64,000 nucleotides of DNA from Pseudomonas sp. LBUM920 (lineage in GTDB: Bacteria; Pseudomonadota; Gammaproteobacteria; Pseudomonadales; Pseudomonadaceae): positions 4,569,501-4,633,500 of the forward strand of contig NZ_CP027762.1 of assembly GCF_003852315.1 (NCBI RefSeq), written 5' to 3'. Shown here piece after piece: positions 33,701 through 41,536 of this stretch (position 1 is the stretch's first letter; each line of letters begins with the position of its first letter). A model generated the notes under the pieces. The model was not told the origin of the DNA and ran no database searches. It saw only the letters and a program-made list of their open reading frames with translations. Made by a program: the position numbers and the translations under genes.

Positions 33701-35955
33701 TTGCGCTGGGCACGCGTGGCGCCCACCCACCCCGCCGGCAATTTCTGCGCGTCAGATGCGGCCTTGCGCAGTAATTCGATGTTCGCCTGGGCCTGGCTCA
33801 GGGCATTATTGGCCGGCACCTTGAGCTGTTGCGCCAACGCCGCCAGCAGCAGCGCGCGACTGAACCCGACCCCCGTCACTTCGCTGAAAATACGCGTGAT
33901 GTCTTCAGTGCTTTTGTGCAGGCGATCGTAGCAACCCAGCAATTTTTTCAACGCCGCCAGTGCAGGCTTGCCGTCGATGGGAACGTAGCGCACAGCCAAG
34001 GTTTCACGCAGCGCATGTGCGCGCAAATCGCTGCGCTTGTCATGCTCGACACAGCGCCACAGCACCGAGCCGTCCCGGCTGCCGAGGCTCGCCTTGACGC
34101 TTCGGGTCAAGGCCTCCAGCCCGGCAAAACCGAGTACCCCGCCCTCTTCCCCAAAGGCGTAGAGCACCACCGGAAGCTGGCGGGTCGGCACCCTCAGCGC
34201 GGCCGCTGTGGTCACCAGCCACACATTATGCAATGGATAAAAAGCATCGGGCTCACTGCCCACGGCGATTGAAAGCACCTGGGTTTGACTGCCCGGGCGC
34301 GCCGAGGGCGGAGGCGGGTCCAGCACGTCGATCAACAGGTCGCGGTGGGCGGTGCCCAGCAGCTTGAGACGGTGTTGCACCTGAACCTCGCAGCGCAGCG
34401 CCTCGGTTTGAGCATGCATGAACAACCAGGCACGCCTGGGCGTCTGCGCGCCGCCGGGGCGCGCGGCCCAGAATTTCAGGTCGAGCAGTCGGTGCTCTGC
34501 ACCCTGCAGCAACGAATTCAGCGCCTGGGCATGCACCGCGAGCTGCCCCTTCAGCGTGATGAATTGCTGATAAGCGAGGGTCTCGATGCCGGGTTCATAC
34601 GGATCCAGCAAGGCCAGCAGACCTTTTTCGTAACGCTTGACCTGCTGCTGCGCGGTGCGCAAGGCCAAGCCGGATGAGGTACTGGCAAAAATTATTTCCG
34701 CGCTGCGTCGTTGCTGGTCCCATTTGAGTAACGGCTCGGCAAGAGCGCCAAGCCGGGTGCTGCCGACCCATTGTTTTCGCTCCCCTTCCACCTGCGCGAG
34801 TAACGCTGCGACAGCCACCGGCCGAGGCGGTTGTGCCGATAAAACAAAGGGGGGATCGATCCTCACGGCACACGCCAATTCGTTGTTCCATTGCCCGCGC
34901 AACAACGCTTGCGCGCCCAGCGCCAACGCATCGTCGAGCACTTCCAGGCCGCGCACAAAACCGCTCGCCGCAGACAACTGCGCGGGCTGGCATAACCCCG
35001 TACGACGACCTGACGCCAAGCACTGCCAGAGGACATGCAACTGCGCACGGTCCAACCGCAACAGGCCCTCCTGCAGGGCGGCGAAAGACGGGTACTCGTA
35101 GAACGTGCGGGCCACACCCGGCAGGTACACCACCTGCGGCGACTGTGCGGGATCACCCTCACGATAAAGGTGCAATACGCCAGGGATTACCACCGCAGGC
35201 GTGCCGGGCCACATCAGTTGCCCTACCCGTACGGTGGCCCAATCCCCGCCTGCACGTTGGCGTGCAGGCGCGGTCGGGGCATCGATCACCGCCTGCACCA
35301 GGCGCATGCCCGCCGGTGATAGCTCATCCAGTTGCCGCGCCATGAAGGCCCGGTCAGCGAACAGTTCTGCGTGCAGCTCAACCCAGCGCTCGCGGCGTGT
35401 GAGCCAGGAGCCTTGCGCCAATGTGTCCCAATAGCGGTCTGCCACCTGCGCCAGCCGCTCAAAAAGCCGCATCGCAATGACTCGCTGCAACGCTTGCAAA
35501 GGGGTATAGGGCAACCGACGGCTTGGCTGCCCTTTTATGCTGAGCGTGGTGAATTGATTGACATTGATAGGCACCGAGGGCCGCGCCAGCAGTGATAAGG
35601 CCCGCTCGGTCAAGCTGTTGATGATCTGCGGTGCGCCCGGGCGCTTGGGCTCGGTAAACAGCAGAGTGTCCGGTTCAATCTCAAATGCTTTGCGCAGTTG
35701 AGCACGGATCACGCGCAGGATTTTGGGCGAGCGCCCTATCAGCTGTGCCAGTGCGCGCACCGATTCGCTTAAGCGCCAATCGGCAAGAGCGAGCTGATTG
35801 ATCAGACGGCTGGGATGGGTAAACCGGTTGATCCGCCGGGTCAGTTGATCTCGAATGGCCTGCAATTGGGCTTCGGCGGCGGCGACAGCGTCAACGTCTT
35901 CGGGCACGGAACTGAAAGAGGGCAAAACGCCTGGGTGATCTGGGGACGAGGCCAT
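30679..35955 (-). CDS. Giant dermonecrotic-toxin-like (DUF6543-type) protein
   Basis: A 1758-residue protein without an N-terminal signal peptide. The N-terminal 350 residues resemble the Pseudomonas DUF6543/dermonecrotic-toxin-like family (LRKAFEIEPDTLLFTEPKRPG; then a strand-turn module VVYLPGVARTFYEYPSFAAL near 272). Similar modules recur near 593 (VVLYAFGEEGGVLGFAGLEAL) and 1002 (VVYWPDAPQAWVLTEYSDL). Residues 1175-1232 are the only clearly hydrophobic stretch (GFFCPLYGIFNQFHELLLM; FMSTFLAIDVLLNFIPGP), possibly membrane-inserting. The last 200 residues match nothing I know and may be the effector end. There is no adjacent secretion or immunity gene. Codon use looks like the host. Function is inferred only. 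Confidence 0.82.
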   Translation of the reverse strand: MASSPDHPGVLPSFSSVPEDVDAVAAAEAQLQAIRDQLTRRINRFTHPSRLINQLALADWRLSESVRALAQLIGRSPKILRVIRAQLRKAFEIEPDTLLFTEPKRPGAPQIINSLTERALSLLARPSVPINVNQFTTLSIKGQPSRRLPYTPLQALQRVIAMRLFERLAQVADRYWDTLAQGSWLTRRERWVELHAELFADRAFMARQLDELSPAGMRLVQAVIDAPTAPARQRAGGDWATVRVGQLMWPGTPAVVIPGVLHLYREGDPAQSPQVVYLPGVARTFYEYPSFAALQEGLLRLDRAQLHVLWQCLASGRRTGLCQPAQLSAASGFVRGLEVLDDALALGAQALLRGQWNNELACAVRIDPPFVLSAQPPRPVAVAALLAQVEGERKQWVGSTRLGALAEPLLKWDQQRRSAEIIFASTSSGLALRTAQQQVKRYEKGLLALLDPYEPGIETLAYQQFITLKGQLAVHAQALNSLLQGAEHRLLDLKFWAARPGGAQTPRRAWLFMHAQTEALRCEVQVQHRLKLLGTAHRDLLIDVLDPPPPSARPGSQTQVLSIAVGSEPDAFYPLHNVWLVTTAAALRVPTRQLPVVLYAFGEEGGVLGFAGLEALTRSVKASLGSRDGSVLWRCVEHDKRSDLRAHALRETLAVRYVPIDGKPALAALKKLLGCYDRLHKSTEDITRIFSEVTGVGFSRALLLAALAQQLKVPANNALSQAQANIELLRKAASDAQKLPAGWVGATRAQRKDFKRSQRLYLSSALAFQTRLEQHLPDLDTFARRALTARLQQDGVPASWLIDQPFIEMPDDVHGRFCGWASGCTVGNRGIVLTATSTRTSFSLLQLALHNLDPLAPWTQWRLNRARFLQPEWRHRLNAGYLIQMVASLDIGGQYDALINRAFYPPAGTDRALSEARIPPLLNRALHAGVDHHLFLARQGGLSANAQSVFSTAMAARMPPDLLKNQHELQLHVVHLVGHTMQHDRYVAGIVVVQDQRSECCVVYWPDAPQAWVLTEYSDLQQAQAALNRVGASADNAKVLARQVAPGWAFEAITHHPDRADSPGHLFSTLDLPPAFFMVKGIWRGLGFIRSFSIKHLEPTALLDEIEAQAREQIASDPQGWLAIVATSHSDARALLYHASVLDLQRRTQAASHSGKALQAYRARRLGEQSETRTRALVGFFCPLYGIFNQFHELLLMARRYHRFGDAHAAVDVGFMSTFLAIDVLLNFIPGPKRMPVAAARMVRPATRAVLGRIHRLRMTARGLERLAPPPVAQLKGLERFKINGVPQGAVALKGVGEKGVYVLDGELFVADDSHHYPLYRRGDEHALRLKNRQAPGQDELIVHVHQPREWLLGADAPQPVAGSSSTVLSPWRAPVQAPPDWQPPTVRAATQNRIYRSPAPNPYWFEWRVQDATGHVSGLSAFGTFHVHREPPGFPYDAVYIGPRYDSLAASGAGYYRVLHQGDNAPWNGIAFITRNEPLVSLARVDIERWTSTAMGEQPIPVSRSVSGEWQVHAPLFDRPLEQSVGQAFPSMTRRSQTLAAARLIELTDSSRSATATHLLNIRSTLDNWLVSTPNGPGQTDDLLRMLRPTERTGRSLHIGYEGKAPGFTRVDFRAAGLDAALQSGGREVKPQRILAQRAAVKRALEQQGFNVQELQLRHGRKPTHELIATHPSSPSNTLYYVSIHWIEKGSVRLETRLTDRWFDAAINAHPRSVALMGVKSAMNENRLARIVAGIQWPTTPAARPSVYFVKVSPSSP

Positions 35956-36033
35956 TTGTGTTTTCTTCTGAGGAAAACGCCAGCCTAGGCATCACCGACA
36001 TTCAGAGGGGCTAGATAGTTGAACGCGCAACAG

Positions 36034-36062
36034 GCAAAAAAAGCCCGCAGTGTGGGCGGGCG
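36034..36062 (-). terminator. Terminator after uraH
   Basis: Read on the minus strand, the stem GCCCGCC...GCGGGC is followed by T7 (A7 at 36036-36042 on the plus strand). It lies 45-70 bases past the uraH stop. Confidence 0.75.
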
Positions 36063-36105
36063 AAAAACCAACGAAGAGCTTTGGGGGTGTGAAGCGAGGT
36101 GACGC

Positions 36106-36459
36106 TCAGCTACCGCGATAGGTGGAGTAGCTGTAAGGCGAAATCAGCAGGGGTACATGGTAATGGTCCTGTTCGGCGCTGATGCCAAAACGCAGTACCA
36201 CCACATCCAGAAAAGCCGGCTCGGGAAGCTGCACACCGCGGGCCCGGTAATAATCGCCGGCGCTGAATTGCACCTGGTACACACCGCTGCGGTAATCGTC
36301 ACCTTGCAGCAAAGGCGCGTCGCAACGGCCGTCGCTGTTGGTCACGGCGGTGGCGACCAGTTCCAGCTGCGCGCCCTCGACGCGGTACAGTTCGACCTTG
36401 ATTGCGCTGCCGGGGCAGCCATGTGCGGCGTCCAAAACGTGTGTGGTCAAGCGTCCCAT
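36106..36459 (-). CDS. uraH: 5-Hydroxyisourate hydrolase
   Basis: A 117-residue transthyretin-like HIU hydrolase. Diagnostic segments are MGRLTTHVLDAAHGCPG (catalytic His), TNSDGRCDAPLL (catalytic Arg), HYHVPLLISPYSYSTYRGS with the C-terminal YRGS signature. It hydrolyses 5-hydroxyisourate, the product of urate oxidation, to OHCU, which UraD then decarboxylates. It is divergent from puuE and the rest of the purine cluster, with a GntR-like palindrome (TTGTACACAA, 36560-36569) in its upstream region. It is probably cytoplasmic, since no signal peptide is present. Confidence 0.96.
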   Translation of the reverse strand: MGRLTTHVLDAAHGCPGSAIKVELYRVEGAQLELVATAVTNSDGRCDAPLLQGDDYRSGVYQVQFSAGDYYRARGVQLPEPAFLDVVVLRFGISAEQDHYHVPLLISPYSYSTYRGS

Positions 36460-36559
36460 GGCGTCTTTGCGCCTCCCGTAGGCAGTAGAAAAGTGATCCG
36501 CACTTTTTCAGGGCAGTGAAAAAGCCGGTGACGGCTGATTAAGACACTTTCTAAAAAAA

Positions 36560-36569
36560 TTGTACACAA
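36560..36569. promoter_or_regulatory. GntR-like palindrome upstream of uraH
   Basis: TTGTACACAA differs by one base from TTGTATACAA, found before puuE and before the purine permease. It lies about 100 bases upstream of uraH and overlaps a -10-like TACAAT on the minus strand. Confidence 0.55.
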
Positions 36570-36778
36570 TAAATTCAACAAATATCCCGCGCCTCGCTGC
36601 CGCCGGCTCGCCGACCACAGCGTTGCAGCCGATAAAACCAATTCAGACGATCGCCGGCCAGCCAGCGCCCACCGCTGCGCATCCGAGAAAATCTTTTTAG
36701 CGTTTAGCTGACCAGTCAGGCAGGTTTCTTGCAGTAGCTTGAACGCAGGCCGTTCAGAAAAAATGCAGAAATGCGGGC

Positions 36779-36808
36779 TTACAAAGTCGGCGATAAGTTG
36801 TATACAAT
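36779..36808 (+). promoter_or_regulatory. Promoter of the puuE operon with GntR-type operator
   Basis: TTACAA (36779-36784) is followed after 16-18 bases by TATACA/TACAAT, and the perfect palindrome TTGTATACAA (36798-36807) covers the -10 element. Repression of the urate/allantoin genes by a FadR-subfamily GntR protein is the likely meaning. The rest of the 388-base gap 36460-36847 is AT-rich and holds no gene that I can see. Confidence 0.68.
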
Positions 36809-36847
36809 CACTCATCGCTACTACGACGAACAAGAAGGAAGACTGCA

Positions 36848-37774
36848 GTGAGCGCTGACTACCCACGCGACCTGATCGGTTACGGCAGTAACCCTCCTCA
36901 CCCCCACTGGCCGGGCAAGGCACGCATCGCGCTGTCTTTCGTACTCAACTACGAAGAAGGCGGTGAGCGCAACATTTTGCACGGTGACAAAGAGTCCGAG
37001 GCATTCCTTTCGGAGATGGTCTCGGCCCAGCCGCTGCAAGGCGAGCGCAACATGAGCATGGAGTCGCTGTATGAATACGGCAGCCGTGCCGGCGTGTGGC
37101 GCATCCTCAAATTGTTCAAAGAATTCGACATCCCGCTGACCATCTTCGCCGTGGCCATGGCCGCCCAGCGCCACCCGGATGTGATCCGCGCGATGGTCGC
37201 CGCCGGCCATGAGATCTGCAGCCACGGCTATCGCTGGATCGACTACCAGTACATGGACGAGGCCCAGGAGCGCGAGCACATGCTCGAAGCCATCCGCATC
37301 CTCACCGAGCTGACCGGCGAGCGCCCATTGGGCTGGTACACCGGTCGCACCGGCCCCAATACGCGGCGGCTGGTGATGGAGGAAGGCGGCTTTCTGTACG
37401 ACTGCGACACCTATGACGACGACCTGCCCTACTGGGAACCCAACAACCCCACCGGCAAGCCGCACCTGGTGATCCCCTACACCCTGGACACCAACGACAT
37501 GCGCTTCACCCAGGTGCAGGGTTTCAACAAGGGCGATGACTTTTTCGAGTACCTCAAGGATGCCTTCGACGTGCTGTATGCCGAAGGCGCCGACGCACCG
37601 AAAATGCTTTCCATCGGCCTGCATTGCCGCCTGATCGGCCGGCCGGCGCGCCTCGCCGCCCTCAAGCGGTTTCTCGAATACGCCAAGGGCCATGAACACG
37701 TCTGGTTCACCCGCCGCGTCGACATTGCCCGCCACTGGCACGAAACCCACCCGTACACGGGAGCGGCGAAATGA
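36848..37774 (+). CDS. puuE: Allantoinase PuuE
   Basis: A 308-residue polysaccharide-deacetylase-like allantoinase: YPRDLIGYGSNPPHPHWPGK at the start, SFVLNYEEGGERN, and the metal site AGHEICSHGYRWIDYQ. PuuE opens (S)-allantoin to allantoate and is unrelated to the classical amidohydrolase allantoinases. GTG 36848 is the start, with AAGGAAG about 9 bases before. The stop overlaps the next gene (ATGA), so puuE and uraD are coupled. A GntR-like palindrome covers the promoter. Confidence 0.96.
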   Translation: MSADYPRDLIGYGSNPPHPHWPGKARIALSFVLNYEEGGERNILHGDKESEAFLSEMVSAQPLQGERNMSMESLYEYGSRAGVWRILKLFKEFDIPLTIFAVAMAAQRHPDVIRAMVAAGHEICSHGYRWIDYQYMDEAQEREHMLEAIRILTELTGERPLGWYTGRTGPNTRRLVMEEGGFLYDCDTYDDDLPYWEPNNPTGKPHLVIPYTLDTNDMRFTQVQGFNKGDDFFEYLKDAFDVLYAEGADAPKMLSIGLHCRLIGRPARLAALKRFLEYAKGHEHVWFTRRVDIARHWHETHPYTGAAK

Positions 37775-38286
37775 CTGCGTTCCAGACCTTGAAACCGTCG
37801 AGCCTGAGCCGCGAGGCATTCGTGACAGCCTTCGCCGACATCTACGAACATTCGCCATGGGTGGCCGAAAAGGCCTTCGACCTGGGCCAGGACGCGTCGA
37901 TCGACCAGATCGAAATCCTGCACCAGCGCATGAGCGACATCCTGTTGAGCGCCGATCATGCCAGCCAGTTGGCCCTGATCAACGCTCACCCGGACCTGGC
38001 CGGCAAAGCTGCCGTCCAGGGCCAACTGACCGAAGCCAGCACCCATGAACAGGCTGGCGCCGGTATTCACCAATGCTCGAGCGAGGAGTTTTCTCGCTTC
38101 ACCGAGCTGAACGATGCCTACAAGGCCAAGTTCAAGTTTCCCTTCATCATGGCGGTAAAAGGCAGCAACCGGCACCAGATCCTCGCCGCGTTCGAAACGC
38201 GCATTCACAACTCGGTGGACGCCGAGTTCAAATGCGCCCTGGCCGAGATCAACAAAATCGCGTTGTTCCGATTACTGACCCTTTAG
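37771..38286 (+). CDS. uraD: OHCU decarboxylase
   Basis: A 171-residue 2-oxo-4-hydroxy-4-carboxy-5-ureidoimidazoline decarboxylase. The catalytic His lies in ALINAHPDLAGKAAVQGQLT with the following Glu, and FKFPFIMAVKGSNRHQIL is the conserved second half. It converts OHCU to (S)-allantoin after UraH. Translational overlap with puuE places it in one operon. No targeting sequence is present. Confidence 0.95.
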   Translation: MTAFQTLKPSSLSREAFVTAFADIYEHSPWVAEKAFDLGQDASIDQIEILHQRMSDILLSADHASQLALINAHPDLAGKAAVQGQLTEASTHEQAGAGIHQCSSEEFSRFTELNDAYKAKFKFPFIMAVKGSNRHQILAAFETRIHNSVDAEFKCALAEINKIALFRLLTL

Positions 38287-38364
38287 CAGACCTGGCCCGA
38301 GCGCTCATGACGCCCAGGGCCTGGCGAGCATCCCAAGCCACTCTATTTAAGGCAGACAAGAAGA

Positions 38365-39360
38365 ATGAAAGCTTACGCCGTACCTTTCGAGAAGTTCGTC
38401 AACCTGGCCGACGCCCGTCTGGGCACCAAGATCCTTTCGGTGACCGATGACTGGTTCGCTGACGCCAACCGCCTGTTCCAGCCGACCCCGGCTGTGTGGA
38501 AGGAGGGCGTTTTCGATGATAACGGCAAGTGGATGGACGGCTGGGAGTCGCGCCGCAAGCGCTTCGAAGGCTACGACAGCGCGGTGATCCGCCTGGGCGT
38601 GCCCGGCTCGATCAAAGGCGTGGACATCGACACTTCATTCTTCACCGGCAACTTCCCACCGTCGGCGTCCCTGGAGGCGTGCTTCCTGGCCTCGGGCGAT
38701 CCTGATGAAAACACTCAGTGGGTGGAAGTGCTGTCGGCCGTCGAGCTGCAAGGCAACAGCCACCACTACCACGAGATCAACAACGACAAAGCGTTCAGCC
38801 ACCTGCGCTTCAACATCTACCCGGATGGCGGCGTAGCCCGTCTGCGCGTCTACGGCGTGCCGTTCCGCGACTGGTCGTCGGTGGGCGACAACGAACAAGT
38901 CGACCTGGCCGCTGCCTTGAACGGTGGTCGTGCGCTGGCCTGCTCCGATGAACACTTCGGCCGCATGAGCAACATCCTCAACCCTGGACGTGGCATCAAC
39001 ATGGGCGATGGCTGGGAAACCGCACGTCGTCGCACGCCTGGCAATGACTGGGTGATCGTCGCGCTGGGTCACCCGGGCGAGATCGAAAAAATCATCGTCG
39101 ACACCCTGCACTTCAAGGGCAACTACCCGGACACGTGCTCCATCCAGGGCGCGTTCGTGAAGGGCGGCACCGACAGCCAGATCGAAACCCAATCGCTGTT
39201 CTGGCGCGAACTGCTGCCGGCGCAGAAACTGGAAATGCACGCTGAACACACCTTCGCCGAGCAGATCAAGGCGCTGGGCCCGATCACTCACATTCGCCTG
39301 AATGTGTTCCCGGATGGTGGTGTGAGCCGCCTGCGGGTTTTGGGCAAAGTAGCTAAATAA
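38365..39360 (+). CDS. alc: Allantoicase
   Basis: A 331-residue protein made of two homologous allantoicase jelly-roll domains. The first includes [20 protein letters not shown] and the second [19 protein letters not shown], with matching [16 protein letters not shown] and [15 protein letters not shown] ends near residues 150 and 325. It hydrolyses allantoate to ureidoglycolate and urea. Start ATG 38365 follows uraD by 78 bases on the same strand; AAGAAG is the ribosome binding site. Confidence 0.96.
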   Translation: MKAYAVPFEKFVNLADARLGTKILSVTDDWFADANRLFQPTPAVWKEGVFDDNGKWMDGWESRRKRFEGYDSAVIRLGVPGSIKGVDIDTSFFTGNFPPSASLEACFLASGDPDENTQWVEVLSAVELQGNSHHYHEINNDKAFSHLRFNIYPDGGVARLRVYGVPFRDWSSVGDNEQVDLAAALNGGRALACSDEHFGRMSNILNPGRGINMGDGWETARRRTPGNDWVIVALGHPGEIEKIIVDTLHFKGNYPDTCSIQGAFVKGGTDSQIETQSLFWRELLPAQKLEMHAEHTFAEQIKALGPITHIRLNVFPDGGVSRLRVLGKVAK

Positions 39361-39364
39361 GCGG

Positions 39365-39450
39365 TGAGCCCATCGCAGGCAAGCCAGCTCCCACATCTGA
39401 ATGTATTCGCACATCAACAGGTGGGAGCGGGCTTGCTCGCGAAGGCGCCA
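39365..39450. repeat. Two unlike half-REPs
   Basis: A reversed half-REP of the GCTGGCTTGCCTGCGAT subtype (ATCGCAGGCAAGCCAGCTCC, near 39373-39392) is followed by a forward half of the GCGGGCTTGCTCGCGAA subtype (GGTGGGAGCGGGCTTGCTCG, near 39420-39439). The two do not pair with each other as a normal doublet does. They lie between alc and allA. Confidence 0.85.
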
Positions 39451-39486
39451 GAACACACAACACAGAATCCGGATAAGAAGACAGCC

Positions 39487-39990
39487 ATGCGCACACTAGT
39501 GATCGAACCCCTGACCAAAGAAGCCTTCGCCCCTTTCGGAGACGTTATCGAAACCGATGGCAGCGATCACTTCATGATCAATAACGGGTCGACCATGCGC
39601 TTTCACAAGCTGGCAACGGTAGAAACCGCGCAGCCTGAAGACAACGCGATCATCAGCATCTTCCGCGCCGACGCGCAGGACATGCCGCTGACCGTGTGCA
39701 TGCTGGAGAGACACCCGCTGGGCAGCCAGGCTTTCATTCCGCTGCTCGGCAACCCCTTTCTGATCGTGGTCGCGCCACTTGGCGATGCACCTGTATCGGG
39801 CTTGGTCCGCGCCTTCGTCACCAACGGCAGGCAGGGCATTAATTACCATCGCGGCGTCTGGCACCACCCGGTGCTGACGATCGAAAAGCGGGATGACTTC
39901 CTGGTGGTTGATCGCAGTGGCACCGGCAATAACTGCGATGAGCATTTTTTCAAAGAGGATGAGCGGTTGATCCTCGCCCCCCACCAATAA
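39487..39990 (+). CDS. allA: Ureidoglycolate lyase
   Basis: A 167-residue AllA-type lyase: IEPLTKEAFAPFGDVIETDG at the start, FRADAQDMPLTVCMLERHPL, and the metal-binding NYHRGVWHHPVLTIEKRDDF block. It splits ureidoglycolate into glyoxylate and urea, the last step of the pathway in this cluster. ATG 39487 is chosen because the family begins MRTLxIEPLT and AAGAAGAC precedes it; the reading from 39364 runs through a REP. Confidence 0.95.
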   Translation: MRTLVIEPLTKEAFAPFGDVIETDGSDHFMINNGSTMRFHKLATVETAQPEDNAIISIFRADAQDMPLTVCMLERHPLGSQAFIPLLGNPFLIVVAPLGDAPVSGLVRAFVTNGRQGINYHRGVWHHPVLTIEKRDDFLVVDRSGTGNNCDEHFFKEDERLILAPHQ

Positions 39991-40040
39991 GAGAAGGTCT
40001 GATCACTCGACAACAGAGTGACAGGCGAGAGGTAAAGACT

Positions 40041-41342
40041 GTGGAAGCACATTTGATGGAATGGCTGAACCTGAGCGTGCGCTGGGTTCACATGATCACC
40101 GGCGTCGCCTGGATCGGCGCTTCGTTCTACTTCGTTTGGCTGGAAAACAACCTCAATCGCGTCAACCCCAAGGACGGCCTCGCCGGTGACTTGTGGGCGA
40201 TCCACGGTGGCGGTATCTACCACCTGGAAAAATACAAACTGGCCCCGCCAACCATGCCGGACAACCTGCACTGGTTCAAATGGGAAGCCTATTTCACCTG
40301 GATGTCCGGCATCGCGCTGCTGTGCGTGGTGTTCTACGCCAACCCGACCTTGTACCTGCTGGCCCCGGGCAGCAGCCTCAGCGGTCCGGAAGGTGTGTTG
40401 CTGGGCCTCGGCTCGCTGCTGGCCGGCTGGTTCATCTACTCCTTTCTGTGCGACTCGGCCCTGGGCAAGCGCCCTGCCCTGCTCGGCCTGATCCTGTTCG
40501 TGCTGTTGATTGCTGCTGCGTACGGCTTCAGCAAAGTTTTCAGCGGCCGTGGTGCTTACCTGCATGTAGGCGCCGTGATCGGCACCATCATGGTCGGCAA
40601 CGTGTTCCGCATCATCATGCCGGCCCAGCGTGCGCTGGTAGCGGCGATTGCCGAGAACCGCACGCCGGACCCGGCCCTGCCGGCCAAGGGTTTGCTGCGC
40701 TCACGGCACAACAACTACTTCACCTTGCCGGTGCTGTTCATCATGATCAGCAACCACTTCCCGAGCACCTACGGCAGCCAATACAACTGGCTGATTCTCG
40801 CAGGTATCGCGGTGGCGGCGGTGTTGGTGCGGCACTACTTCAACACCCGTCATAACAGCCAGAAGTACGCGTGGACCTTGCCGGTGGGCGCATTGGCGAT
40901 GATTTGCCTGGCGTACGTGACCGGTCCAAAACCGGTGTCGACTGCTCCGGAAGTGGCCAAGGCTCCGGCTGCCATCGAGTACCAGCCGCTGCCGGAAACG
41001 GCACTGGGTGGCGGGCTCAAACCGGCTGCGCCAGCGGCACCCGCACCGGCCCCCGCCGAAGCAGCACCGGCCCAGGCATCGATTGATTTTGACAAGGTGC
41101 ATGGGGTGATTCAGGAACGCTGCGCCGTGTGCCATTCGGCCAAGCCGACCAGCCCCTTGTTCAGTACCGCGCCGGCGGGCGTGATGTTTGATACGCCGCA
41201 GCAGATCCAGCAATTGGCCCCGCGCATTCAGGCGCAAGCCGTCGCCAGCCAGATCATGCCGCTGGGCAACATCACCCAGATGACTCAGCAGGAGCGCGAC
41301 CTGATCGGCACCTGGATCAATCAGGGGGCGCGCACAAACTGA
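40041..41342 (+). CDS. puuD: Urate hydroxylase PuuD with cytochrome c domain
   Basis: A 433-residue membrane urate hydroxylase. Residues 1-300 carry about eight transmembrane helices with family motifs VRWVHMITGVAWIGASFYFV and WGIHGGG-like DLWAIHGGGIYHLEKYKLAP. An Ala/Pro linker (about 315-345) leads to a C-terminal cytochrome c domain with CAVCHS near residue 360 and IMPLGN as the Met ligand. It oxidises urate to 5-hydroxyisourate, passing electrons to the respiratory chain instead of to O2 directly, and replaces a soluble uricase, which the cluster lacks. Start GTG 40041 has GAGAGG upstream. Confidence 0.94.
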   Translation: MEAHLMEWLNLSVRWVHMITGVAWIGASFYFVWLENNLNRVNPKDGLAGDLWAIHGGGIYHLEKYKLAPPTMPDNLHWFKWEAYFTWMSGIALLCVVFYANPTLYLLAPGSSLSGPEGVLLGLGSLLAGWFIYSFLCDSALGKRPALLGLILFVLLIAAAYGFSKVFSGRGAYLHVGAVIGTIMVGNVFRIIMPAQRALVAAIAENRTPDPALPAKGLLRSRHNNYFTLPVLFIMISNHFPSTYGSQYNWLILAGIAVAAVLVRHYFNTRHNSQKYAWTLPVGALAMICLAYVTGPKPVSTAPEVAKAPAAIEYQPLPETALGGGLKPAAPAAPAPAPAEAAPAQASIDFDKVHGVIQERCAVCHSAKPTSPLFSTAPAGVMFDTPQQIQQLAPRIQAQAVASQIMPLGNITQMTQQERDLIGTWINQGARTN

Positions 41343-41362
41343 CAGCCTGATGCACATCCAAA

Positions 41363-41452
41363 TGGGGGAGCGGGCTTGCTCGCGAATGCGATCGTTCAGT
41401 CACTGATGAGTTGAATGACACACCGCTTTCGCGAGCAAGCCCGCTCCCACAG
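41363..41452. repeat. REP doublet
   Basis: The arms GGGGGAGCGGGCTTGCTCGC and GCGAGCAAGCCCGCTCCCAC are inverted, between puuD and the permease gene. Confidence 0.92.
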
Positions 41453-41536
41453 GGGATTTGCGCCGATTTACCGATCGCGTTCCAAATGGCAATTGAATGC
41501 CAAACAACACAAAAATAAAAAGATTCGAGGTGTTGC

